Positions 50,334 through 59,649 of a stretch of DNA of 64,000 nt are shown here, in pieces. Source of the stretch: Diprion similis (Eukaryota > Arthropoda > Insecta > Hymenoptera > Diprionidae); contig NC_060112.1 of the NCBI RefSeq assembly GCF_021155765.1, positions 17,670,001 through 17,734,000 of the forward strand. Reading direction: 5' to 3'. How positions within the stretch are numbered: the first letter of the stretch is position 1; each line of letters opens with the position of its first letter. The position numbers were made by a program, and so were the translations under genes. Under the pieces are notes generated by a model, which saw only the letters and a program-made list of their open reading frames with translations, was not told the origin of the DNA and ran no database searches.

Positions 50334-52745
50334 TGTTACGTGGGAGGGTGGACGTGAGGAGAGCGGTAAGAGTTTACGACTATTAAGGATAATAATCGAT
50401 TATGCACCCACGTAACAGCGCTGAATAAAACTTAAAACTAAGGAAGACCTACCTTTCGGTACGCCGGTATATGTAGGATCGTGTTGCTATAGTCCTATAC
50501 AGGTCTGTGAGATTGATTTAAATAGGTTGAGGCTAATTTATAATAGTAATGACTTAATCCTGAAATTGAGAAAGGTTGTTGTTCGAAATAAACGGGTTAT
50601 TGGATTTAACTGGTAAAATATGGATTATATTCTTCAAACGATTTTGGAAATGATAAGGGTTGAAGTTACAAAAAGGTTACATATAATTTGTTACATAACA
50701 TAAAATGATAAATTAAGGCCGCAAGATCTATAATGAGTGCGCATTAAGTATAACTGGTCGTTTTAGTAATTTGTATCTCTCTTTTTAGATTTATGCATCC
50801 TCTAGTTAAATTACAACATATATATATTACGTTCCGCCCAATCTCGGAAACACACACACTTGTTTGTCTATTAATAAAGTCCTAATTGTGTACGGTATCG
50901 TCAGGAGAGTAACTCTGCAGTGTGTCCAGGAGGATCCACGAACGATAACCGTACAGGACAAAGATATCTAGGATCTTCGATGTCTAAATTTAATAATCAA
51001 GGTATCGTCAGGAGAGTAACTCTGCAGTGTGTCCAGGAGGATCCACGAACGATAACCTTGTTTAGACAGATCCTGTGCGTGTGGTTCCGTCGATCGGATT
51101 GAACGTGTATACTTATTCTTATACTTTGATTTAATCGAAAAACACAGGTGACAATATATATATAGTTCCTAATTAATTAACCAAGGTGATAGGAGCCAAG
51201 CTGAAAGCCAGAGAATACCTCTCGAAATACCTAAACGATATTGACTTCTAGCTAGGCACCAATTCTATTGTTTGATTTAATTATTGAATTTATAATATAG
51301 GTATTGGTGAACAATTAGTGGTGGTTTAAAGGAGTGGCTAGTGAAGCTTGCCACCAAGACATGAGTTATTGAAAAAGACGATTTTTCGTTTGGCTAGAGA
51401 TGCTGGCCAATAAACAGAATGTTAATTACCAATAGGCAATATTTGAATAGGAATATAAATTTATCAAATTGGTGATTATCTAGATTCGGTTGATGTTGGA
51501 GTGAAACATTCGAATTGACTTAGCTTTTGTAGAGTGGTGCGTCGAGATTGAGTTCCGTCGGATCGTGTCGGTCAGGGTCTTAGTAATCTGGACCTGAGCC
51601 TCACCTCGAGTCGTACGAATGGATGGATTACGTATAGATGTTGGAGCTCGAGATCAGCCACCAAAGCAGACTCGGGGGTTGATGATCGTAGATTCGGATT
51701 ACCGTCACTCGGGCAGTACGTTAAATTTGGATGAATTAAATTGCGAAGGAATCTACTGATTTACACCGTTTACTAGTTATGTGGTGTTCAAGTTTAATTA
51801 GATGAGAAATTGAATGGTTATATCTTATTATCGTTAATCACTTAAAATTACCTGACTCGGTAGAATCAGGGCAGAACTTGATTTAATTTTTGTTAAAGGA
51901 AATGAATGTCATAAAAATGTCTATTCGCGAAGATAAGAGAGTCAGTACAGAACAGGAAAGAATTTGAAATAAGGTGATAGTAAGTCTTTGCAATTCACAA
52001 TATAAATTGAAAGCTTGAGTTTAACGAATTAGCACGGTACTTTAGGCCGGTCACAATGAAGATTTTCCGAACACTACTATCGACCAGAAGGGCTAATACG
52101 GGTTGACGTCCACGCACCTCGCGACTTGACAGACGAAAGACATGGCGTCTTGGGCCTGACGGTCCAAGAGCCCTCGGTGCAACAAAGTTACAGCGGTAAT
52201 TAGCCAATGAGATGCGAGGGCGACCTCCCGGTGCCAGAATCGGCATGGTCAGCGTCACTCCGGGCCTGACTCGAGTGCTCCGACGGTGTTCCGACGATTC
52301 TCAATCTCGTCGGTTACATACTATGATTACGAGTAAAAGATATCGAGATGCAATTCTCACACATTCATCCATACACCTTAATGAACAACCTATTTTAATT
52401 TGGTACATATTGTACGTATGGTTTAGCCTGATTGTTGATGATGACTTTGACTTAAAAAGAAGAGACACTTTTGGGTTGAGACTCGTTGGGGTTTATCTCA
52501 CCACTTCGCGCTTTGCGTTCTTGGTAATGTTAAATATGGCACCAAGTTAAACCTAATACGCGGGCCTGTACGTGACTTTCTCTAGGAGGGGTGGAACTCG
52601 TCGGTTGAAGCAATATGATATTTTGCGTTATAATCATCGAAACGAAACTCTCAAGCGCTGTGGCTGTTGAGTAAGATGAAGCAATTCTGTGATTATGTTT
52701 TAATTTTGAAAAAGGTTCGCCGAGGCGGTACGTCGGGACGTAACA
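50334..52745 (-). repeat. 3' LTR (2412 bp)
   Basis: The left LTR on the + strand is the 3' LTR of the element. It includes a 57-base direct repeat (50894-50950 and 51001-51057) and an 11-base inverted repeat (50334-50344 against 50407-50417). Short open frames occur on both strands, are repeated in the other LTR, and show no family features. 2.4 kb is long for an insect Gypsy LTR. Confidence 0.95.
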
Positions 52746-52756
52746 TCCCTCCCCAC
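52746..52756 (-). promoter_or_regulatory. Polypurine tract
   Basis: On the - strand GTGGGGAGGGA abuts the 3' LTR directly. This is the expected position and composition of the plus-strand DNA primer. Confidence 0.8.
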
Positions 52757-53759
52757 TTAGAAAAAGTCAACGTCCTCGTTGATAATCTATTTATTATAGG
52801 CATGGGTTATTATAGGTAATATATATTGATATTATAATATGTAGAATATAGAAAAGCTCAAGTATTGAATATCCGTCTCTACCCGTTTCTTGATCTTACA
52901 TTGGGGTTAGCATGCGAAAACCGTGTACATCAATTTCAGAGATATTCGGAATTGTACATTATATCAATCGAAATGTGAACCTGATTTAGATGTTCGTGAA
53001 GCAAGTGATTTAATGGAAAGGTGTTTGGGGTATGTTAAGATTATATCGAAGCGTCGAATAGTGATAATGATTTTATATAGTAAAATGACTTATGTTTGCC
53101 ATTGCTCTAATAGCTGCGATGTTGTGTGCTATCAACATCCAGCTTCGGCGTTGCTGGACATCAGGTGTACCGTGTCCTCTGGCTGGTGGTCGAGGTCTGC
53201 AGCATTAGCTCGGAGAGAAGGCTTAGGTTTTGGTAGCCTTCTGGCGAGTCCAGTATCATGTGGCCCACAGATACTCGTGGTGGTCCATTTCCGTAGGTGT
53301 AGGGTGAGTACCTTGGCAGCGGATCCTCATCGATGTTGGTTGACGAGAAAACATTTTGGCAGTACTCTGGAGTGCTGCGGTGTATCGGCAACCAGATCGG
53401 CAGGTTCCCTCTTATGTGCCAGTAGGTTTCCGTCGCCTCAGGTGAATGATGTTTCCCTGGGTTCCTTTGGAATAGGTACAGTCTGGACTCAACAGCTTGT
53501 AGACTGCATACAGCCACTCGTACTCGCCTTTTCTCCTGTTAATTTTTGTAAAATTTTTCAGCAGATTGCCATTTCACATAAGTGTTTGCCGGAATTCCAA
53601 TGGTCATATTTACTAATGTACTGTAGTTTTTGATTTCAATTTGGGAATAAAGGAATTTTGAAAGAAAGGACGGGTTTTGAGGTTAACGTCATACTGGGTA
53701 TTTGGGAAACTTCTGAACAGGCTCTAAGAGCGGATGGAGTTCAACTGTGAACGTTCATC
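52757..53759 (-). other. 1-kb segment between the last pol-side frame and the 3' LTR
   Basis: It holds a 118-codon frame on the - strand (53161-53517), rich in Pro, Ser and Tyr, with no domain I recognise and no signal peptide or membrane segment of the kind an envelope protein would have. A 236-codon frame on the opposite strand (52923-53633) overlaps it. I cannot say which, if either, is translated. Untranslated regulatory sequence is equally likely. Confidence 0.4.
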
Positions 53760-54041
53760 CTAGATGTCAACTTCAATTTTAAAGCTAGTTACAGATGCGT
53801 ATCCCTCGTTGCGGTTGGTCACGCCCCAGCCGATGGCGTTAATCTTAAAACTATTTAAAATTAAAGAATCTACGCATATTTTATATGAAAATTTCTTCGG
53901 ATTGTTTCGCAGGTCTTTCCGCATCGTACTCGCTTCTGGGCTCGTCTGTGTCACGTCGGTTTCCACATGACCTTCCTCTTTTACTGGTTCCGAAAATGAG
54001 TGCTCTTCATCTATTCCGCATGTTCTGACTCCTTTTATCAT
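53760..54041 (-). CDS. Small frame directly after pol (93 aa), unknown
   Basis: The ATG follows the pol stop codon without a gap (TAAATG), in the same frame. The product is 93 residues, acidic in its first half (EEHSFSEPVKEEGH), with no recognised domain. It could be reached by reinitiation or stop readthrough, or it could be untranslated. It is not an envelope protein by any feature I can see. Confidence 0.3.
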   Translation of the reverse strand: MIKGVRTCGIDEEHSFSEPVKEEGHVETDVTQTSPEASTMRKDLRNNPKKFSYKICVDSLILNSFKINAIGWGVTNRNEGYASVTSFKIEVDI

Positions 54042-54908
54042 TTAATAAGCCAATTCGAGTTTGTCTCTATGTTTTACGAATCTTTCACCATTACTATCCT
54101 CTAACACCACGTTATTGTTTTCCAAAACCTTTATGATTCTATATGGTCCTTGATATCGTTTGCTAAACTTTCCCTTCCTTGCTTCTATTCGCACGCGTAC
54201 CATGTCCCCTGGCTTGCCTTTAAAAGGATGCACTTTCCTGTCGTAATACCTTTTCGACCTTTCCTTTGCCTGCACTAAGTTATTAGCAGCTAAGGTTTGC
54301 ATTTCCTTCATTCTAATTATAAGATCTTCGAGATAGGAATTGTACGTTGGAGGATTTTCATTTGTGTCGAATGAATTTGGGTAACGCGCGGTTCTTCCGT
54401 AAACTAGTTCATACGGTGTAAAGTTTGTGGCTTCATGAACTGCCGTATTATATGAAAACATCGCGAATTGAACTAGCTCGTCCCAATCGTCGAACTCGTT
54501 TATATAATGCTTTATATATTCTGTTAAAACTATATGGCTTCGTTCTAAAGCGCCATTAGATTGCGGGCGATAACTCGATGTAGTAATGTGTTTAATTCTG
54601 AAAGCATTAGCCAATTTCTGTAATAGATTATTTACGAAACTTGTTCCTCTGTCTGTCAAAATTATTTTTGGTGTCCCGAATTGCAAAATCAAATGTTTCA
54701 CCATCGCGTGAGCTACGGTTTCAGCTCTAATATCAGGCAAGGGCACGGCGATGCAGAATTTGGTCAAGTTATCTTGCATAGTTAAAATATGCTTATTACC
54801 ATTAGGTGTTTGTGGTAATGGGCCTACAGTGTCGAGTGAAATTTTCTCGAACGGCTCTGATGGAGTATCCGTTATCAACATTGGCTCCCTAGTCTTTACA
54901 CGGACCAA
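54042..54908 (-). CDS. Integrase core and C-terminal domain (3' part of pol, 288 aa)
   Basis: Retroelement integrase inserts the cDNA into host DNA. The D,D-35-E catalytic triad is visible as Asp26 (SLDTVG), Asp86 (LTDRGTSF) and Glu122 (NGALERS). TPYELVYGR follows the core, and a C-terminal GPY/F-type module is seen near GKFSKRYQGPYRI, with no chromodomain after it. The frame is separated from the rest of pol by one base in an A7 run (54933-54939). The zinc-binding histidines lie in the upstream frame and the cysteine pair is encoded in this one. The nominal start codon is therefore probably not a real start: this is the 3' part of Gag-Pol. The stop is followed at once by another ATG. Confidence 0.9.
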   Translation of the reverse strand: MVRVKTREPMLITDTPSEPFEKISLDTVGPLPQTPNGNKHILTMQDNLTKFCIAVPLPDIRAETVAHAMVKHLILQFGTPKIILTDRGTSFVNNLLQKLANAFRIKHITTSSYRPQSNGALERSHIVLTEYIKHYINEFDDWDELVQFAMFSYNTAVHEATNFTPYELVYGRTARYPNSFDTNENPPTYNSYLEDLIIRMKEMQTLAANNLVQAKERSKRYYDRKVHPFKGKPGDMVRVRIEARKGKFSKRYQGPYRIIKVLENNNVVLEDSNGERFVKHRDKLELAY

Positions 54909-57900
54909 TTTCTGTTCTTGGCAACTTACGCATTTTTTTAATGAAGTTGTTTATATCGTCTCGCATTCGTGGCCAATAGAACCTTTCCCTTATCCTGCGG
55001 TACGTTTTTGTCATTCCCTTATGTCCTCCGATCACTCCCGCGTGTAATTCTGCTATTATCCCGGATCTAATTTCTGCCGGTGGTATTTCGGTCATTCCTA
55101 GGCAAATAGTAATTTCAATGTCTTGTTCTTTGAAAACATCTAAAAGTAATCTAGGTACGGTCTCTGATTGTAGTTCATCCGTCAGGTCTCCTGATTTCGA
55201 GATTCTAAACGTTTTAATTTTGAGTTCTGTTAATACGTCTTTTAAATTTTCCAGTGCGTTTCTTACATTTTGAGTTTTTATTTTGTCATAATATTTTTCT
55301 TTTATCACGAGTCCAAATACTCGGTGTTTACCATGATTTGTTATAATGATTTGGCTTAATTTTGGTTTTGTTGCTTTTTGTTCATTCGCATTTATAATTT
55401 CTAAATCACTTAGCAGTCTGCTAATTGGTGTCGAAAGTTCTGAATCAATGGATGTAAAATAAACATAATTATCTTTATGATAGGTTAAATTTTCTCTGCT
55501 TAGCAAAATTTTTCCTCGTTTAGTGCAAGTTGCAGCTGGTAAACTTAAAGGTTGTCTCTCTTCTAGGTCTGGTGGTATCTTTTCTGTAATTTTGATCCCG
55601 TTTGTGAAACTAGCTTTTTCTAATTGTGGCTGTAAACGTCTCGGCGTCTTAGTGACCTTGTTTCGTATTGAAATATCCCCTGTTTCATCTAACTCTGGTA
55701 TCATACTTAAAGGATACGGAGTAGATAGTGCTATTGGTCGGGGAGCAACTAAAGGTGTTGGTAGAGTTGATTTTTGTAAAGGTCTGCTAACTAAAGATTC
55801 GTTGGAATTACTCTCAACGGTCTCAGTTTCGACAGCCTCGTCGTTACTGCCTTTGTTATTCTTCACTCGTTTTATAAATCTTTCAATTTTGTTATTTAGA
55901 ATTTCGTCATCTGTTTCGTCTAGTTCATCTAGTACTTCGCGAGCTAACTCCTCTAAATTTTCGCCTTCTGATATAGCATCTGGTAATTCTATTCCTCTTT
56001 CTTCATCGTCTGTATCATTTGAGTTATCTAAAAGGGTTTTCTCGTGTAATGATTTGTCAAAACGGTCAAATGATTTTCGTAATTCTTTTGGATCTATTAT
56101 ACTTCTTTCATGCAATGATTTATCAAACTGTTCGAATGATTTCTGTAATTCTTCACGATCTATTGGTAATTTGTTACTGATTTTTCGATTTGATTGTGGA
56201 GGCAAAAATACATCATCGTCTGAATCGCTATTCTGTCGTGTTGATTTTAATTCAATGGCTATATTATCAGGTTCTAAATTAGATTCGTCATCCGCGTCAC
56301 TATTTGTTTCAGACTGTATGTCGGTCTGTTCCTGTTCTATTGTTTTCTGAGATGTAGTCGCTTGTTCTGAACCTAAACTCGGCAGTACACTGCGCTGTTT
56401 TCGGTAGGCCGGTGGTTCGGAGGATTCATCATCGGATGAATCCGTTGAATTGGCCTCTGGTATCGGATTCAGATCTTGTCTAGCACTAGGTGTTGTTTTG
56501 ACTCTAGATCGCGTTCTGGATGCGATTGTATTCGCAACCGGTTCAATAGTCTTTTGGTATTTCCATTTTGGTTGGAAACTATCATCACCTGATTTTCTAG
56601 TTGTGCTGGATGAGCTTGGTTTGCTTGACGGTGCTTTGCCTTTCGCGGAGGGAGTTGACTTCGCGATTGGTCTCTTAAATTTTGACGTCGCTGTTTTAGG
56701 AGGATTCGAGCTAAGTGGTAAAATCTGCCAATGATTACGTTTTGGTTTCATTTTTAGAGCAGGTAACGGATTGGTTTTAGCAAATATCGTTTTGAGGCTT
56801 TGGTTTTCTATCAAGGCTAAATTTTTACAGGCATAGATTTTAATTCCTGTCCCTCTGAATATGTATCGTAACATAATTCTAACCTTGTGCCATTCTAATT
56901 TGTCCAAGCCGCAACCCATTCTAGGTATTCTAACTGATTTTATTGAATCGTCTTCTAGAATTTTTCGGAAATTTATCAAACTGCGATACAAATCTTCATA
57001 AGTTGGTTTATCCCAAAAATATAATTTAGTCATAATATAATAAATTTTGTGATCCGGTAAATCTAACTTTGCTACTGAGTGTAGATCGGCTTGACTAATG
57101 AGATGATCCGGTACACCGTACCGTTTTCGGAAGTCGACTGCAATGCCGGCTTTCATCTCTAGGTCCGCTGAAACTGTATGTGCGTAATTGTCGAGTTTGT
57201 CGAAAACACTCTCGTCTATTTCTATTATGTCCGGATTTTTAATTTCTGCTGTTTTAGTTATTTTCAAAAAGTCTGAATATTTCGGAAAGTCCTCTACTGA
57301 CTTTACTATAAAATTACTATCATCACTATCACTATCAGATGAGTTCGACCATTGGTCGTTACCGTCCGATTCAGGGACTGGGTTACGTGAAAGCGCATCC
57401 GCGTTGACATTTAATCGTCCGGCTTTATGATTGAATTCGTAATCATAATCTCTTAGTTTAAGCCTCCATCGTACTAACCTTTGTCCCGGATCTTTGTAGT
57501 TATCGATCCATTTTAGTGGTTCGTGATCGCTAAAAAGTTGAAATTTTCGGCCATAAAGATAAGGTCGAAACTGGTTCACGGCATATACTACTGCGAGACA
57601 TTCCTTTTCAGTGGTAAAATAATTTTGTTCAGCCTTGTTCAGAGCACGAGACAGGTAGGCAACAGGCATATCGTAGCCGTCAACTTTCTGACTCAAAACG
57701 GCTCCGATGGCATAATCGGATGCATCAGTGGTCAGAGTGAAAGGTTTTGCAAAACTTGGATATTGTAGAATTGGTTGTTGACATAAAGATTTTCTAAGAA
57801 TTTTGAAACTTTTCTTTTGGTCTTTTCCCCAAATAAAGGGTGCTTCCTTTTTTAATAATTCAGTGAGTGGCTTAGCTTTAGCCGCAAAGTCTTTTATGAA

Positions 57901-59649
57901 ACGCCTGTAATAACCAGCGAGTCCAAGAAATTCTCTAATATTTTTCTGAGTTTTGGGTGTTGGAAAATTTCGAACTGCAATTATTTTCTTCGGGTCCGGT
58001 TTAACTCCTGATCTGCTAATTATGTGGCCTAGATATGCGACCTCAGTTTTTAAAAATTCACACTTATCTGGTTGTAAAGTTAATTTTGCTTCCTTTAATT
58101 TATTAAACAGGCGACGGACCTTTTTACCGTGTTCTTCCAAATTCTTCGCGTAAACCACGATGTCGTCTAAATAAACGAAAACTTCTACTCCTTGCAATCC
58201 GCGTAATGTTTGATCCATTAATCTCTGAAAAGTAGCAGGCGCGTTCTTTAATCCTTCTGGCATTCTAACGTATTCGTAATGACCGTTTGGTGTTGTGAAC
58301 GCGGTCTTGGCTCTATCGCGCGGATCCATTTCAATTTGTTGGAAACCGCTGGCAAGATCGAAGGTTGAAAAATACTGCGCCTCGCCAAGATGATCTAAAA
58401 TATCAGTGATGTTCGGTAATGGATACGCGTCTCCGATAGTTTTCTCGTTAAGTTTTCTGAAATCAATTACCATGCGCCATCGTTTTCTACCCGCAGAATC
58501 TGGTTTCTTCGGTACAATCCACACAGGTGAATTGTAGGGTGAGTTTGATGGTGTTATAATTTTGCTGTTAATTTTGATTTTAACTTGATTTTCAATTTCT
58601 GTTTTATGAATCGGGGGAAACCGATATTGACGCGTGTTAATTGGGATTTCATCGGTTGTAGGTATTTGGTGTTTAATACCAGGTGTAAATTTTAATTTAT
58701 CTCCGGGTAAGTGAAATAAATCCGGAAATTCCTCGATGATATCTAACACGTGTTCGCGTTCCTCTTTATTTAAATGATCTAAATGTAATTTTGACTGAAT
58801 TTCTTCGAATCGGTTAGTCGTTACAGGTTCAATATTTAATTCATCTGAACTTAAATCATGGTATTCTTCCTCTTCAGGGAAGTTGTGATATTCAAAGGGT
58901 ATTATTTCTTGTGGAGGGATCTCTATTTCAACATCCTCATCTAGTGTATTAATGGCAAGGACATGGCATTTCCCATCCTCAACCGAGACAGCAGCCTCAC
59001 CAATGTATACGCCTTCGATGGTTTCTATTTGCGGTAAATAGGCTTCGCTTCTGCCGCAGCTGAAAACGTCGATCCCGATAGCTTGTTTTGTTCTCGCTTT
59101 AATTTTGTAAAATCTTTTCCGCGGTTTCGTTTCTAAATCAGAGTCTGAATCGTCCTCATGTCCAATGAATCGAATCGGTTTTATCGGTGCTGTATTCATG
59201 ACTATTGTATTGTGTGTAAAAGAAATTTCTGCCTCTCGTTCACGCAAAAAGTCTTTTCCTAAAATTCCGTCACAAGGTAATGGAAACGTGGAACGCACCA
59301 CGCGAATTTTGCTTGGATAATTTTGAATTGTTAAATTCGTAACTCCTAAGGTTTTGATTTCTTCAGTTGTTATTCCCGTGATGATTGAAATTTCGTCGGT
59401 GCAAATTAACACGTCAGGGTGTAAGATTTTTGCTTTTATTAAACTGATATCCGCGCCAGTGTCGATAAGGAATTCGCCTGAGTGGTTTTTTAATTCTGGA
59501 GCGGTTATTCGTATTAGCGGCGATTTTCTACGTCGCTCGCCCGTGTGTGTTCCCCGGCTGGTGGTTCCGCAAATCGGACCGTCGGCAGACGCTCGGTCGT
59601 CGCGCTCCTCGTCGTCGCGTCCGGGCGACGAGTCGCGTTGTAGTTTAAA
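54889..59649 (-). CDS. Pol: protease, RT, RNase H, macro domain, linker, second macro-like domain, integrase zinc region
   Basis: Residue 1 is placed at 59412, but the frame is open upstream to 59658 and is entered by -1 frameshift from gag. Protease Asp-Thr-Gly is at 59455-59463. RT has YLDD at residues 414-417, and RNase H runs about 555-680 with Asp563 in TTDASDY. Residues about 725-862 match the TARG1/OARD1 class of macro domains (ADP-ribose binding or hydrolysis), with His745, Lys796 and Asp837 correctly spaced. An acidic Ser-rich linker with a 22-residue tandem repeat (about 1084-1127) follows. A second macro-like segment (about 1305-1440) keeps Lys1371 and Asp1412. The integrase zinc-binding histidines end the frame, which then breaks at 54933-54939. 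RT has MPEGL where MPFGL is usual. Most of this is secure; the macro domain calls are hand alignments. Confidence 0.9.
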   Translation of the reverse strand, partial: FKLQRDSSPGRDDEERDDRASADGPICGTTSRGTHTGERRRKSPLIRITAPELKNHSGEFLIDTGADISLIKAKILHPDVLICTDEISIITGITTEEIKTLGVTNLTIQNYPSKIRVVRSTFPLPCDGILGKDFLREREAEISFTHNTIVMNTAPIKPIRFIGHEDDSDSDLETKPRKRFYKIKARTKQAIGIDVFSCGRSEAYLPQIETIEGVYIGEAAVSVEDGKCHVLAINTLDEDVEIEIPPQEIIPFEYHNFPEEEEYHDLSSDELNIEPVTTNRFEEIQSKLHLDHLNKEEREHVLDIIEEFPDLFHLPGDKLKFTPGIKHQIPTTDEIPINTRQYRFPPIHKTEIENQVKIKINSKIITPSNSPYNSPVWIVPKKPDSAGRKRWRMVIDFRKLNEKTIGDAYPLPNITDILDHLGEAQYFSTFDLASGFQQIEMDPRDRAKTAFTTPNGHYEYVRMPEGLKNAPATFQRLMDQTLRGLQGVEVFVYLDDIVVYAKNLEEHGKKVRRLFNKLKEAKLTLQPDKCEFLKTEVAYLGHIISRSGVKPDPKKIIAVRNFPTPKTQKNIREFLGLAGYYRRFIKDFAAKAKPLTELLKKEAPFIWGKDQKKSFKILRKSLCQQPILQYPSFAKPFTLTTDASDYAIGAVLSQKVDGYDMPVAYLSRALNKAEQNYFTTEKECLAVVYAVNQFRPYLYGRKFQLFSDHEPLKWIDNYKDPGQRLVRWRLKLRDYDYEFNHKAGRLNVNADALSRNPVPESDGNDQWSNSSDSDSDDSNFIVKSVEDFPKYSDFLKITKTAEIKNPDIIEIDESVFDKLDNYAHTVSADLEMKAGIAVDFRKRYGVPDHLISQADLHSVAKLDLPDHKIYYIMTKLYFWDKPTYEDLYRSLINFRKILEDDSIKSVRIPRMGCGLDKLEWHKVRIMLRYIFRGTGIKIYACKNLALIENQSLKTIFAKTNPLPALKMKPKRNHWQILPLSSNPPKTATSKFKRPIAKSTPSAKGKAPSSKPSSSSTTRKSGDDSFQPKWKYQKTIEPVANTIASRTRSRVKTTPSARQDLNPIPEANSTDSSDDESSEPPAYRKQRSVLPSLGSEQATTSQKTIEQEQTDIQSETNSDADDESNLEPDNIAIELKSTRQNSDSDDDVFLPPQSNRKISNKLPIDREELQKSFEQFDKSLHERSIIDPKELRKSFDRFDKSLHEKTLLDNSNDTDDEERGIELPDAISEGENLEELAREVLDELDETDDEILNNKIERFIKRVKNNKGSNDEAVETETVESNSNESLVSRPLQKSTLPTPLVAPRPIALSTPYPLSMIPELDETGDISIRNKVTKTPRRLQPQLEKASFTNGIKITEKIPPDLEERQPLSLPAATCTKRGKILLSRENLTYHKDNYVYFTSIDSELSTPISRLLSDLEIINANEQKATKPKLSQIIITNHGKHRVFGLVIKEKYYDKIKTQNVRNALENLKDVLTELKIKTFRISKSGDLTDELQSETVPRLLLDVFKEQDIEITICLGMTEIPPAEIRSGIIAELHAGVIGGHKGMTKTYRRIRERFYWPRMRDDINNFIKKMRKLPRTEIGPCKD

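Noticed and set aside
50920..52550. Short frames in the LTRs (60, 87 and 112 codons)
   Set aside because: They are duplicated because the LTR is duplicated. They overlap on both strands and resemble no known protein.
52923..53633. 236-codon + strand frame in the retrotransposon
   Set aside because: Opposite to element transcription, no recognisable domain, and no promoter evidence. Kept only as an open question in the findings.
54933..54939. Programmed frameshift at the A7 run
   Set aside because: The downstream frame needs +1, whereas homopolymer slippage of the common -1 type would lead to an early stop. An indel or sequencing error is simpler.
55523..56350. 275-codon frame on the + strand
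   Set aside because: It is antisense to the low-complexity linker of pol; its Ser-rich composition mirrors the opposite strand.
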